A model generated the notes under the pieces. That model worked only from the letters and a program-made list of their open reading frames with translations. It was not told where the DNA came from and searched no databases. Positions 1-8,206 of a DNA stretch of 64,000 nt are shown here, piece after piece. The stretch covers positions 62,001 through 126,000 of the forward strand of contig NZ_CTDX01000013.1 of NCBI RefSeq assembly GCF_001375515.1. Reading direction: 5' to 3'. Position 1 is the first letter of the stretch. Every line of letters starts with the position of its first letter. Source of the DNA: Bacillus kwashiorkori. GTDB taxonomy: Bacteria; Bacillota; Bacilli; Bacillales; Caldibacillaceae. Made by a program: the position numbers and the translations under genes.

Positions 1-51
1 CTTTACCCAATTTTCCTAATAATGAAACATTGTATTGGATTTAATTTGCTC

Positions 52-306
52 CTACTTTTTATTAATCATATTCGCGATTGTATTAAAGTCCAATTGTTTT
101 CCATCATTTACAATCGTTTTTACGATTTTATCTTCCATCTCTTTCGCAACTGGTCGATTAGCTATTTGTGCTACTTTACGAATAACGTTGCGAACAGTAT
201 TTTCATCTCGAAAATTAGCATTTTGTAGTGAAGATGCTAATTGTAAAATTTCATTCATATTAACGCCAGTTTTTTTCTCCACATTTTTAAAAAAATGATT
301 ATCCAC
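52..306 (-). CDS. spoVIF: Stage VI sporulation protein F
   Basis: An 84-residue protein resembling SpoVIF (YjcC), a small forespore/mother-cell factor needed for proper late coat assembly and spore resistance. It has no signal peptide or membrane segment and consists of short charged helices (residues 1-30 with a KKTGV stretch, then repeated R/K-rich helices to the end). The start is GTG, preceded by GGGGAGTG about nine bases upstream. In B. subtilis this gene also sits beside the cotZ/yjcA group, and the context here is the same. The recognition rests on overall sequence character and position, so the family call is good but the molecular role is only known in outline. Confidence 0.8.
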   Translation of the reverse strand: MDNHFFKNVEKKTGVNMNEILQLASSLQNANFRDENTVRNVIRKVAQIANRPVAKEMEDKIVKTIVNDGKQLDFNTIANMINKK

Positions 307-431
307 TAACTTTCACACTCCCCTATCAAACTATATTATTGTATGCCGCAAAAATATTTTGGTGTAGATTCTTTGCCCATTGGCACTGAAAAATAGTTCA
401 AGGAGTCGCTTTCGCTTAGCTTAAAAATGGA

Positions 432-461
432 AAAGGGATAGGCAAAATCACCTATCCCTTT
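432..461 (-). terminator. Terminator of the YjcZ-like gene
   Basis: Perfect 11-bp inverted repeat (AAAGGGATAGG / CCTATCCCTTT) with an 8-base loop, 12 bases past the stop codon of the 473..622 gene; a short T-rich stretch follows on the minus strand. Confidence 0.75.
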
Positions 462-472
462 AACTTTGAAGA

Positions 473-622
473 TTAAATAAAGCTTGCGCCAACAATGATT
501 AACAGGATGAACAAGACGACGATTAACACGAATGAGGATCCATAACCATAGCCACCACCATAACCGTAGCCATAGCCGCCGCCCCAGCCGCAGCCGCCCC
601 AGCCGCCGTAGCCCCAGGACAT
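473..622 (-). CDS. YjcZ-family small sporulation protein
   Basis: A 49-residue peptide. Residues 1-28 are almost entirely Gly, Tyr and Trp ([10 protein letters not shown], then GYGYGYGGG) and residues 29-49 form one hydrophobic helix ([14 protein letters not shown]). This is the layout of the YjcZ/YhjR-type small sporulation proteins of Bacillaceae, which are mother-cell expressed and probably membrane-attached in the coat or crust layers. The ATG has a strong SD (AGGTGA) nine bases upstream. The Gly/Tyr codons make the 5' half strikingly GC-rich against its surroundings. The exact function is unknown. Confidence 0.85.
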   Translation of the reverse strand: MSWGYGGWGGCGWGGGYGYGYGGGYGYGSSFVLIVVLFILLIIVGASFI

Positions 623-755
623 ATATACTTCACCTCACTTTAATTAGTTTCAATTTACTATATGTAAAATGACTTATATATGTTTGGGCTACCTTCCCGA
701 ACTGAAAAAATTTCTTTACTTTTTCGGTGGTTTGTCTACTGCTTGCTTCCATCGA

Positions 756-1112
756 TTAACCTTTGGATTTAAATAACAATGCTCCAATAAATGCAAAAAT
801 TATCGCTGCTGATATACCCGAACTTGTTACTTCAAACATTCCTGTTAATACACCGATAATGCCATGTTTTTCTGCTTCTTGAAGTGCACCATGAACTAAG
901 GAGTTACCGAAACTCGTAATGGGAATGGTTACTCCTGCTCCAGCAAAATCGATTAGTGGTTCATATAAGCCAAAACCATCTAAGATTGCACCGATAACAA
1001 CTAATAAACTTAATGTATGCCCTGGTGTTAATTTGGCAACATCTAATAGTAATTGTCCAATTACACAAATGAATCCTCCAATCACGAAAGACCAAAAAAA
1101 CATTGGTAACAT
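756..1112 (-). CDS. spoVAE: Stage V sporulation protein AE (SpoVAEb)
   Basis: A 118-residue integral membrane protein with about three or four helices. It carries the signature [14 protein letters not shown] around residues 58-71, a motif also found in the SpoVAC product two genes upstream. SpoVA proteins form the inner-membrane channel that moves Ca-dipicolinate into the forespore and out during germination. The start is the ATG at 1112 because GGAGGTGG lies eight bases before it. The frame is open for 55 more codons upstream, but those codons encode no recognisable sequence and lack a better SD. It is the last gene of a four-gene operon read right to left. Confidence 0.88.
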   Translation of the reverse strand: MLPMFFWSFVIGGFICVIGQLLLDVAKLTPGHTLSLLVVIGAILDGFGLYEPLIDFAGAGVTIPITSFGNSLVHGALQEAEKHGIIGVLTGMFEVTSSGISAAIIFAFIGALLFKSKG

Positions 1113-1306
1113 GCAATTTCCACCTCCATCCAGTTTACTGTAAAATCTCCCATTCATATCCGCCAAAAAATCGTTGCCACGAAAGCGATAGTATCCTATA
1201 TTTGAGCCGCTCCTGGCAATAGTACATGGCGGTGAAGCAAATCGTTGAAACTTTACGATCATCCCCCACCGCCTCATTAGTTATCGAAGGAAAATTTTAC
1301 TCAATG

Positions 1307-2323
1307 TCAATCAAATTCAATCGATACTGCATGGGCAATACATGGGATGGATTCCTTTTGTTGAACGGTCATCGGTGATAATAATGCTCCAGTAGCAACA
1401 CATAATATTTTCTTATATTTACCTTTTTTCATCTCATTCAATAAATGACCATATATAACTGTCGCAGAAGAAGCCGCACCGCTTGCACCTGCCAAAACAT
1501 CTTCTTGTTCCTCACTATAAATTAACAAACCACAATCTTTATAATTATTTTCATCCACCATTATCCCTTTTTGATGAAGTAAATCGATGGCGATGTTATA
1601 GCCTATTTTGCCAAGATCGCCAGTTACAATTAAATCGTAATCCTCTAGTTTGCGATTCAAATCTCGGAAATGTGCCTCAATCGTATCCGCCGCAGCAGGG
1701 GCCATTGCCGCTCCCATATTGAAAGGATCTGTTAATCCCATATCAATAACTTTGCCAATAGTGGCAGTTGTCACCTTTGGCAATTTCTCCTTATTTTTTT
1801 GTTTTCCGACAATTGCATAACCTGCACCAGTAACCGTCCATTGTGCAGTCGGTGGTTTTTGGCCACCGTATTCTGTTGGATATCGGAACTGCCTTTCAGC
1901 GGCAGCATTATGACTTGCTGCTCCGGTAATCGTATAGTCCGCTCCATTATGATTTATTATTAAAGACGCAAGCGCTAACCCTTCCATTGAAGTTGCACAA
2001 GCATTAAATAATCCAAAGTATGGAATGGCAAACTTTCTTGCAGCAAAATTAGTCGGAGTAATTTGGTTAATTAAGTCTCCGCCAATAAAAAACTGAATTT
2101 CCTTTTCTGTTAGTTCCGCTTTTTTTAATGCTACATCCACAGCTTCTTCAATTAATAATTTATGGGCTTTCTCATAACTTTGCTCGCCCATCCACAATTC
2201 ATCATGAAGGATATCGAAATCCTCGGAAATTTTCCCTCTCGCTTCAAAAGGCCCGCCGGTAACACCTGTTGCTTTGATTACTGGTTGATTTTCGAAAAGC
2301 CAAGATTGCTTTCCCACTAGCAT
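1307..2323 (-). CDS. spoVAD: Stage V sporulation protein AD
   Basis: A 338-residue soluble protein with a thiolase-like fold, the dipicolinate-binding component of the SpoVA channel. Recognisable segments include MLVGKQSWLF at the N terminus, a FNACATSMEGL thiolase-type cysteine loop near residue 110, and GAASHNAAAERQFRYPTEYGGQ. The ATG overlaps the stop of spoVAC in a TAATG arrangement and is preceded by GGGGTGG, which indicates translational coupling. The upstream GTG that would add five residues lies inside the SD and was not chosen. Length and motifs fit the family throughout. Confidence 0.93.
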   Translation of the reverse strand: MLVGKQSWLFENQPVIKATGVTGGPFEARGKISEDFDILHDELWMGEQSYEKAHKLLIEEAVDVALKKAELTEKEIQFFIGGDLINQITPTNFAARKFAIPYFGLFNACATSMEGLALASLIINHNGADYTITGAASHNAAAERQFRYPTEYGGQKPPTAQWTVTGAGYAIVGKQKNKEKLPKVTTATIGKVIDMGLTDPFNMGAAMAPAAADTIEAHFRDLNRKLEDYDLIVTGDLGKIGYNIAIDLLHQKGIMVDENNYKDCGLLIYSEEQEDVLAGASGAASSATVIYGHLLNEMKKGKYKKILCVATGALLSPMTVQQKESIPCIAHAVSIEFD

Positions 2324-2790
2324 TACAATCCACCCCACTGCACGATTATCGTTCTTATTAATGCAACTACGAAGGCTGAAAATACACCGAAAAGAATGAC
2401 AGACCCAGCAAGCTTAAACATATTTCCACCGACTCCGAGAACAAAGCCTTCCGTTCGATGTTCAATTGCTGCAGAAATAACGGCATTGCCAAACCCTGTT
2501 ACCGGCACCGCACTTCCAGCTCCTGCGAATTGACCAATTCGATCATATACGCCAAAACCTGTCAATAACATCGCAATAAATATCATCGTTGCAACTGTCG
2601 GATTACTAGCTGTCTTTTCAGTAAAATTGAAGAAATAAATATAAAAATACGTGATAGCTTGACCGACAGTACAAAAAAGTCCTCCCACTAAGAAAGCTAC
2701 GAGACAATTTCTTAATAACGGCCGTTTTGTCTCATGTTTTTTACTTATTTTTTCATATTGTTTTTGTTCGGGTGTTTTCTCTTTCGCCAA
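2323..2790 (-). CDS. spoVAC: Stage V sporulation protein AC
   Basis: A 155-residue membrane protein: a basic cytoplasmic N terminus of about 25 residues, then four hydrophobic segments. The conserved loop AGAGSAVPVTGFGNA, near residue 90, mirrors the one in SpoVAE. SpoVAC behaves as a mechanosensitive channel component for dipicolinate release in germinating spores. The start is TTG, nine bases after a GGGGGA SD. The gene follows the lipoprotein gene by 16 bases and overlaps spoVAD, so the four genes are almost certainly one transcript made late in the forespore. Confidence 0.92.
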   Translation of the reverse strand: MAKEKTPEQKQYEKISKKHETKRPLLRNCLVAFLVGGLFCTVGQAITYFYIYFFNFTEKTASNPTVATMIFIAMLLTGFGVYDRIGQFAGAGSAVPVTGFGNAVISAAIEHRTEGFVLGVGGNMFKLAGSVILFGVFSAFVVALIRTIIVQWGGL

Positions 2791-2806
2791 GGTGATTCCC
2801 CCTTCG

Positions 2807-3283
2807 TTATGTTTGTTCTTTGCTAAGTGTAATTATTTTTTTCAGCTGGTTTTCTATCTTTTTCTCTGACAACGTATTATTTCGGATTTTTTCTTGGAGA
2901 CGAATGGTCTCTAAAAAAATTTTAAAATCACTAGAAATGATGAATTGTTCATCAGGAAATTTTTTTTCTAATTTTTCCTTGACGTTCTTTTCAATTTTTT
3001 TCATTCGAAAACGTTGAAGTTGGCGGACTTTGTAAGTAACAATCGTTTCTTTTTCCCCTTTAATGATGGCAGTGTCATAAATTTCGTTAAATGACAGCAC
3101 CGTATCTTTTATCTCCTTCACAATACCTGCTTGTTTTGGATGATTGTCTACCGCTTCTGCTGGAGGATTTGTCGTCTTTATTAACGCATTGCGTGATACT
3201 TCGGTATCGTCCTTGGAAGCACAAGCCGTAATAAACAGCAATAAGCAAATTTGTATGGTGTACAATAGTTTTTTTCCCTTCAT
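2807..3283 (-). CDS. YhcN/YlaJ-type sporulation lipoprotein
   Basis: A 158-residue predicted lipoprotein. The signal peptide has a basic start (MKGKK), a hydrophobic core and the lipobox ITAC with Cys21. After a polar linker (to about residue 55) comes a small alpha/beta domain of the YhcN/YlaJ type and then a charged helical tail. YhcN-like proteins are abundant in the spore inner membrane. Being the first gene of a spoVAC-spoVAD-spoVAE operon links it to dipicolinate transport or germination; the same pairing occurs in the mobile spoVA2mob-type operons of heat-resistant spores. ATG start with GGAAGGG SD. Confidence 0.75.
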   Translation of the reverse strand: MKGKKLLYTIQICLLLFITACASKDDTEVSRNALIKTTNPPAEAVDNHPKQAGIVKEIKDTVLSFNEIYDTAIIKGEKETIVTYKVRQLQRFRMKKIEKNVKEKLEKKFPDEQFIISSDFKIFLETIRLQEKIRNNTLSEKKIENQLKKIITLSKEQT

Positions 3284-3385
3284 GCTTTTCCCTTCCTATG
3301 TACAAGATTGATTAACCTTTTTCACATATATTCTTTTCAAAATTCCACATTTTATGATGTCAAAAGATAACAAAAGCAATAAAAA

Positions 3386-3415
3386 AGCCTGTACCTACAT
3401 TGCAGATACAGACCT
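3386..3415 (-). terminator. Terminator of the sugar-nucleotide operon
   Basis: Inverted repeat built on CTGTA/TACAG with flanking A and T runs, immediately beyond the stop codon of the glycosyltransferase gene. On the minus strand it is followed by six T residues. Confidence 0.65.
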
Positions 3416-3427
3416 TTTTAGAATTAA

Positions 3428-4114
3428 CTATTCTTTTGCATACGTTTGTCTAATTACTTGCACTTCTTTACTAACTTCCTTCTTAAAGCGTTTTGTCCCC
3501 ATTTTTTCATGAATTCGATAGGATGTAAATGGAGTTTTAATGTAACCTAAAACATATTTTTGACTCGCCCGTAGCCAAAACTCATAATCATGTGTATAAC
3601 GGAAGTCTTCATTAAATAAGCCAATCTGTTCAAATACTTCCTTTTTTAACATTACGGTTGAGCCATTGAACAAATTTCTTCTTTTTAATATTCTCTTTAA
3701 CTGTTTCTGATCTTCTATATTTAACTGGATTGGTCCAGATGTCCGCATTCCTTCCGAGTTCATCGTATAGAATGAAGTAAAACTAATGTTAGAATGATTA
3801 GCAATCATCCATTCATACTGTTTTCCTATTTTACCTTGTAAAAACACGTCATCAGAACTAAGCCAACAAATATAATCTCCACGTGCATGTTCAATTCCTT
3901 TATTCAAGGCTGTAGCTGTTCCGCCATTTCGTTTATAAATATATTTTATTATGTTCATGTAGGGTTGAATGTTCGCTATATAATCATTAGTCGAACCATC
4001 GTCAACAACGATTATTTCTACATTCGGATAATCTTGTTGTAATACACTAGTAATTGCTTGGTCGACGTAAGAACAATTATAAAATGGAATAATTACAGAT
4101 ATTAACGGTTTCAC
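3428..4114 (-). CDS. Family 2 glycosyltransferase
   Basis: A 228-residue GT-A fold enzyme. The N terminus has the classical beta-strand PLISVIIPFYNCS, then EIIVVDDGSTND (nucleotide-binding Asp pair, near residue 42) and, after GTATALNKGIEHARGDYI, the metal-binding SDD near residue 90. A C-terminal RIHEKMGTKRF segment is typical of the family. It should transfer a sugar from a nucleotide donor to a polysaccharide or protein acceptor in the cytoplasm. I chose the GTG seven bases past the preceding stop because AGGGTGA lies just before it; a longer form starting at 4162 would overlap the previous gene by 44 bases. It is the last gene of the operon. Confidence 0.85.
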   Translation of the reverse strand: MKPLISVIIPFYNCSYVDQAITSVLQQDYPNVEIIVVDDGSTNDYIANIQPYMNIIKYIYKRNGGTATALNKGIEHARGDYICWLSSDDVFLQGKIGKQYEWMIANHSNISFTSFYTMNSEGMRTSGPIQLNIEDQKQLKRILKRRNLFNGSTVMLKKEVFEQIGLFNEDFRYTHDYEFWLRASQKYVLGYIKTPFTSYRIHEKMGTKRFKKEVSKEVQVIRQTYAKE

Positions 4115-4118
4115 TAAA

Positions 4119-5060
4119 TCACCCTGATTGCTTTGCACGATAATATTGAAGAATCGATACAAGCGATTGTTTGAAGCAATAATTTGGTTCCCAGCCTAGT
4201 TGTTTTAAGTTGTGAAAATTGGTTCCATTAATACGTTTATTTTGCTTATCTTCCTTATATTCTTTTTCAATTTTTACTGGGATATTTACAGAAGTTAATT
4301 GCTTATATGTTTTTACTACATCATATAAAGATTGCTCATTTCCTGTACCTATTGGGTAAATTTCTCCAATACTCCCCTGTTGAAGTATTATTTCATATGC
4401 AGCTATTGCGTCACGTATATCTAAAAAATCTCGCCTTTTATTAAGGTCATCAATGGTGATCGGTGTCGTTTCAATATTGTTTTCACACTGAACAATTTTT
4501 TCTGCCAACAGAGAACAAATTCCTGTCGATGGTCCTGGTCCGATTAAGTTTGTTGGCTTAACGATAATAATTGGTAGTCCAAATAAGTTTTCCCATGTTT
4601 TAGCTACAATTGTTTGAAATGTTTTTGAAAGTCCATACGGATGACTTGGAGGTTCGTTAAATGGGTTATATTCGAGGGCGGATCCAATGACGATTATTTT
4701 CTGCAAATTTTTCACTTTCCGTAATGCTTCCAATAAATATACGGTTGCTAGTACATTTGTTTTCATATAGAGGGATGGTTTCTCAAAAGAAGCAGTTACA
4801 GCATTTTTACCGGCTGGATGGAGAACATAGTCAATATTTCTCGAAGCAACCTCGTTCATTAATGCTACTTCATCCGTTATATCGCAAGCAATTAAATCTA
4901 AATTCGGGTGATTAGTATCGCTTTGCTGTTTCAACTTATACAATGTCGCTTCATCCCGGACAATTCCAATTACATGATAGTTCTTTTGTAAAAAATGTTG
5001 ACAAGCATGTTGACCCGTAAATCCATTAGCACCAGTTATTAAAATAGTTTTGTTAGTCAC
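4119..5060 (-). CDS. NAD-dependent sugar epimerase/dehydratase (extended SDR)
   Basis: A 313-residue extended short-chain dehydrogenase. The N-terminal Rossmann motif is TGANGFTGQ (residues 9-17), and the catalytic YGLSK (YxxxK) is near residue 142. KPTNLIGPGPSTGI and the C-terminal RINGTNFHNLKQLGWEP are typical of GDP-mannose 4,6-dehydratase/UDP-sugar epimerase relatives. It most likely reduces or epimerises a 4-keto-6-deoxy sugar made by its neighbours. The GTG start overlaps the preceding gene by eight bases. The exact substrate cannot be read from the sequence. Confidence 0.8.
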   Translation of the reverse strand: MTNKTILITGANGFTGQHACQHFLQKNYHVIGIVRDEATLYKLKQQSDTNHPNLDLIACDITDEVALMNEVASRNIDYVLHPAGKNAVTASFEKPSLYMKTNVLATVYLLEALRKVKNLQKIIVIGSALEYNPFNEPPSHPYGLSKTFQTIVAKTWENLFGLPIIIVKPTNLIGPGPSTGICSLLAEKIVQCENNIETTPITIDDLNKRRDFLDIRDAIAAYEIILQQGSIGEIYPIGTGNEQSLYDVVKTYKQLTSVNIPVKIEKEYKEDKQNKRINGTNFHNLKQLGWEPNYCFKQSLVSILQYYRAKQSG

Positions 5061-5910
5061 GTTGCTTCATCCAATCATATAGCTCTTGTAACATTTGCTT
5101 ATAGGATGGCACTTGAAATGTCCAATTTGGTCGCGTTTGTCGTAACGTCCGATTTAACTTGATTTCCCCATCTTGTTGAATAGTTACATCATCTTTGCGA
5201 AATACTACTTGTAACATTTTTAATAAGTCATATTTTGAAATAATTTCAGGTGCAGTAAGATGAAATAATCCTGACATTTTATTTTCAATTATTTCATGAA
5301 TTGATTTCGCTAACTGTAATGTAGTAACACCGTTCCATAATACATTTTTATACCCTTTTATTTCACCCTTTTGATTCATAAACCAATGAAATAACCCAAT
5401 TCCATCTTTTAATTCAGGTCCAATAATAGATGTACGGATCGTAACATGCTTATTATCGATAATTTCACCGAGGGCTTTCGTTTTTGCGTATACCGTAGCT
5501 CCATCGGTTAAATCTGTTTCACTATACCTTCCTTGATTGCGACAATCATTACTTTCACTATCCACTCTCCCAGAAAATACACAATCGGTACTTATATGAA
5601 TTAGTTTTCCATTATACTGGTTGAGAAGCTCTACTAAATGATGTGGAAAAAGACTATTTACTTGTATCGCTTCTAATTTACGTTTTTCCGCTTCCTCATT
5701 TAGTAACCCAATAGCATTGATAACTACATCGGGTTGATTTTCATAAATAGCTTTTTTTATACTATAAAAATTTGTTGCATTTAAATAAACACTTTCATGA
5801 TTTAAAATATCTCTTGTCGTATATTTCACATGAAAGTTTTTCTGCTTAGAAAAATAATCGGCAATTACATGTCCGGCCATACCCTTCCCGCCTAAAACTA
5901 GCAGCTTCAT
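5053..5910 (-). CDS. RmlD-like NDP-4-keto-sugar reductase
   Basis: A 285-residue protein of the dTDP-4-dehydrorhamnose reductase (RmlD) group: GGKGMAGHV nucleotide-binding loop at residues 7-15, INAIGLLNEE, ISTDCVFSG near residue 108 and the catalytic YAKTK near residue 140. RmlD-like enzymes reduce a 4-keto-6-deoxy sugar. Next to a UDP-GlcNAc 4,6-dehydratase and a 2-epimerase it resembles WbvR of the UDP-N-acetyl-L-quinovosamine pathway more than a true dTDP-rhamnose enzyme, because no rmlA, rmlB or rmlC is present here. ATG start with GGAGG nine bases upstream. Confidence 0.78.
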   Translation of the reverse strand: MKLLVLGGKGMAGHVIADYFSKQKNFHVKYTTRDILNHESVYLNATNFYSIKKAIYENQPDVVINAIGLLNEEAEKRKLEAIQVNSLFPHHLVELLNQYNGKLIHISTDCVFSGRVDSESNDCRNQGRYSETDLTDGATVYAKTKALGEIIDNKHVTIRTSIIGPELKDGIGLFHWFMNQKGEIKGYKNVLWNGVTTLQLAKSIHEIIENKMSGLFHLTAPEIISKYDLLKMLQVVFRKDDVTIQQDGEIKLNRTLRQTRPNWTFQVPSYKQMLQELYDWMKQRD

Positions 5911-6029
5911 TTACGCTGGCCTCCTTCCAATAAATACAGTCAATAGGCGAATACCTATATTTCAACGTATTCAATTTTTCTCATATGGTGAATGCATTAA
6001 ATTGTCAACAAATAAGGAATTTAATCACT

Positions 6030-7028
6030 TTATTTTTGCGTAAGCTTGAGAAACCCACCTTTTTGCAATAATTGTTTTATCTCATCTTTTGTCATTCTAC
6101 CTTCTTGAGAGCTATAGCTTTTTAACGTAACTCGTGGATAGGAAGCATAACGCTCCTTAATTTCGTGCATTTTTTCTCTAGGAATAATAACAAAATACTC
6201 CTCATCAAAAACGATTGTCGTCTCACTCTCATATTCTGAGAATAAAATTTCATGCAATTTTTCACCTGGTCTAATCCCTAATTCTACAATCTCAATTTCC
6301 TTTCTTCCTGAATCATCGATTAAAACGTGAGCTAAATCTAATATTCGGCATGTTGGCATCTTCATTACAAAAATTTCACCGCCAATACTCGATTCTGATG
6401 CTTTAAATAACAGTTTTATTGCATCTTCAAGCGTTAAGAAAAATCTCGTCATATCTTTATGTGTGATACCAATTTGTCCGTTTTTTTCGATTTGCTCTTT
6501 GAAAACATGAATCACACTGCCATTTGTCCCTAGTACATTTCCGCCTCGAACAGAAACGAACTTTGTATCCGGCGTCTCGTTGTTAGCATGAATAATTAAC
6601 TTTTCACCCATTGCCTTTGTATATCCATAAAAGTTAATTGGATTGGCGGCTTTATCTGTAGAAATATAAATAACCTTCTTAACCTTATTAACTATAGCCG
6701 CATCAATCACATTTTGAGTTCCAATTACATTTGTTTTGAAAGCTTCGAGTGGCTGAGCTTCGCAAACGGGAACATGTTTTAAAGCTGCTAAGTGAAATAA
6801 AATTTCCACACCTGTACATGCTTTTATTAAACTTTCTTTTTCACGGATATCACCGATAATAAATTGTAATCTCGGATCATTGAAGCGTCTTTGCATTGCC
6901 ACTTGACTTGCCTCATTACGGGAAAACACCCGGATTTCTTTCGGATTTTTCAATAATAATTGTTTAACAAGTTCATTCCCCCATGAACCAGTTGCCCCAG
7001 TAACTAAAATTGTTTGGTGTTCAAACAT
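6030..7028 (-). CDS. UDP-GlcNAc 4,6-dehydratase/5-epimerase (CapE/FnlA type)
   Basis: A 332-residue SDR of the polysaccharide-biosynthesis CapE/FnlA/WbvB type. It has TGATGSWGNELVKQ at the N terminus, then VFSRNEASQ, STDKAANPINFYGYTKAMGE containing the catalytic lysine and YxxxK near residue 135, and RGGNVLGTNGSVI. It converts UDP-GlcNAc to a 4-keto-6-deoxy-L-sugar, the first step towards L-FucNAc, L-RhaNAc or L-QuiNAc. The ATG at 7028 follows TTGGAGGTAG by six bases and overlaps the end of the 2-epimerase gene by eight bases. The protein lacks the membrane helices of long CapD-type homologues. Confidence 0.85.
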   Translation of the reverse strand: MFEHQTILVTGATGSWGNELVKQLLLKNPKEIRVFSRNEASQVAMQRRFNDPRLQFIIGDIREKESLIKACTGVEILFHLAALKHVPVCEAQPLEAFKTNVIGTQNVIDAAIVNKVKKVIYISTDKAANPINFYGYTKAMGEKLIIHANNETPDTKFVSVRGGNVLGTNGSVIHVFKEQIEKNGQIGITHKDMTRFFLTLEDAIKLLFKASESSIGGEIFVMKMPTCRILDLAHVLIDDSGRKEIEIVELGIRPGEKLHEILFSEYESETTIVFDEEYFVIIPREKMHEIKERYASYPRVTLKSYSSQEGRMTKDEIKQLLQKGGFLKLTQK

Positions 7029-8112
7029 GAATTCTACCTCCAAGTAAAAATTTTACGACTTTATCAGATACGTTGTGATCCCCATACCCTACTGGCAACT
7101 CCCAATCAGTTTTTTGCTGAACCATTGCTTTTACTGCTTGTAAAATTGTTTCAGAATTTGTCCCCGATACAATATTACTCCCACAATCCACCGTTTCTGG
7201 CCTTTCCGTACTATTGCGAATCGTTACTGCAGGTACATGAAAAATACAACTTTCCTCTTGAACTGTCCCACTATCTGTTAATACGCACAATGCGTTTTTC
7301 TGTAATTGAATGAAATCGAAAAAGCCAAATGGCTCATGAAACTCCACGAGTGGATGATTACTGTAATCCGATAATATGTCTAGCTTTGATTTTGTCCGCG
7401 GATGAATACTACAAATGACTCGCTTTTGGAAATAGTCTGCGACTAAATTTAACCCATGTAATATCGATTGAAAGTTTTTTAAATCATCTACATTTTCCGC
7501 ACGATGAACAGTGACGACGAAATATTGATTTTTCGTTAAATGTAAGTTTTGGAGAATCGGTTGTTGCTTTATCTTCACACTATAAAAATCAATTACCTCT
7601 TTTATCGGGTTTCCAGAAACAATAATCCGGTTACTCGGAAAACCTTCGCGCAATAAGTTTTCTTTTGAATTCGGTGTATATGGCAAATTATATGTGGAAA
7701 TGGCGTCGATGACACGGCGATTTTTCTCTTCAGGTACACGCAAATCGAAACAGCGGTTTCCTGCCTCCATATGCACTACAGGAATACTCATTCGCTCTAG
7801 CAAAATAGCACTTAAAGCACTATTCGTATCACCTAATACTAATGCTTTATCTGGTTTCTCCTTTATAATGATGCTTTCTAACTGTTCAAACATTGTACTT
7901 AGTTGTTTACCTAGTGATATTTCATGATGATTAATATGGTAATCTGGCTGGCGAATATTCAATTCTTCAAAAAATACATCACTTAGTTTTGCTGCAAAGT
8001 TTTGCCCAGTATGAACGAGTATATGTTTCTCACATAATTTATCTAATTTTTGAATGATTAAACTTAGGCGAATAATCTCAGGCCTAGTCCCAAGAATTGT
8101 CATTATTTTCAA
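7021..8112 (-). CDS. UDP-N-acetylglucosamine 2-epimerase family (WecB/CapG)
   Basis: A 363-residue non-hydrolysing 2-epimerase: ILGTRPEIIRL at the N terminus, HTGQN, LGDTNSALSA, HMEAGNRCFDLRVPEEKNR around residues 125-143, and the C-terminal LTDSGTVQEE. In L-FucNAc and L-QuiNAc pathways the enzyme of this family (FnlC/WbvD) inverts C2 of the reduced UDP-sugar, and that is the likely role here. Another possibility is UDP-ManNAc production. The TTG start is supported by AAGGAGG eight bases upstream. It is translationally coupled to the dehydratase gene. Confidence 0.88.
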   Translation of the reverse strand: MKIMTILGTRPEIIRLSLIIQKLDKLCEKHILVHTGQNFAAKLSDVFFEELNIRQPDYHINHHEISLGKQLSTMFEQLESIIIKEKPDKALVLGDTNSALSAILLERMSIPVVHMEAGNRCFDLRVPEEKNRRVIDAISTYNLPYTPNSKENLLREGFPSNRIIVSGNPIKEVIDFYSVKIKQQPILQNLHLTKNQYFVVTVHRAENVDDLKNFQSILHGLNLVADYFQKRVICSIHPRTKSKLDILSDYSNHPLVEFHEPFGFFDFIQLQKNALCVLTDSGTVQEESCIFHVPAVTIRNSTERPETVDCGSNIVSGTNSETILQAVKAMVQQKTDWELPVGYGDHNVSDKVVKFLLGGRIHV

Positions 8113-8206
8113 GGTTCCATCCTCCTTAATACATTGATAATTTATTCCGCTTATGTGTGTTTGGAATAGTTGAATTTCCTAAAGAACGGAAAATAAGGCG
8201 CTTGCG

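Noticed and set aside
1113..1277. 55-codon N-terminal extension of spoVAE
   Set aside because: No SD precedes it, the sequence has no family character, and the internal ATG has an excellent SD and gives normal length.
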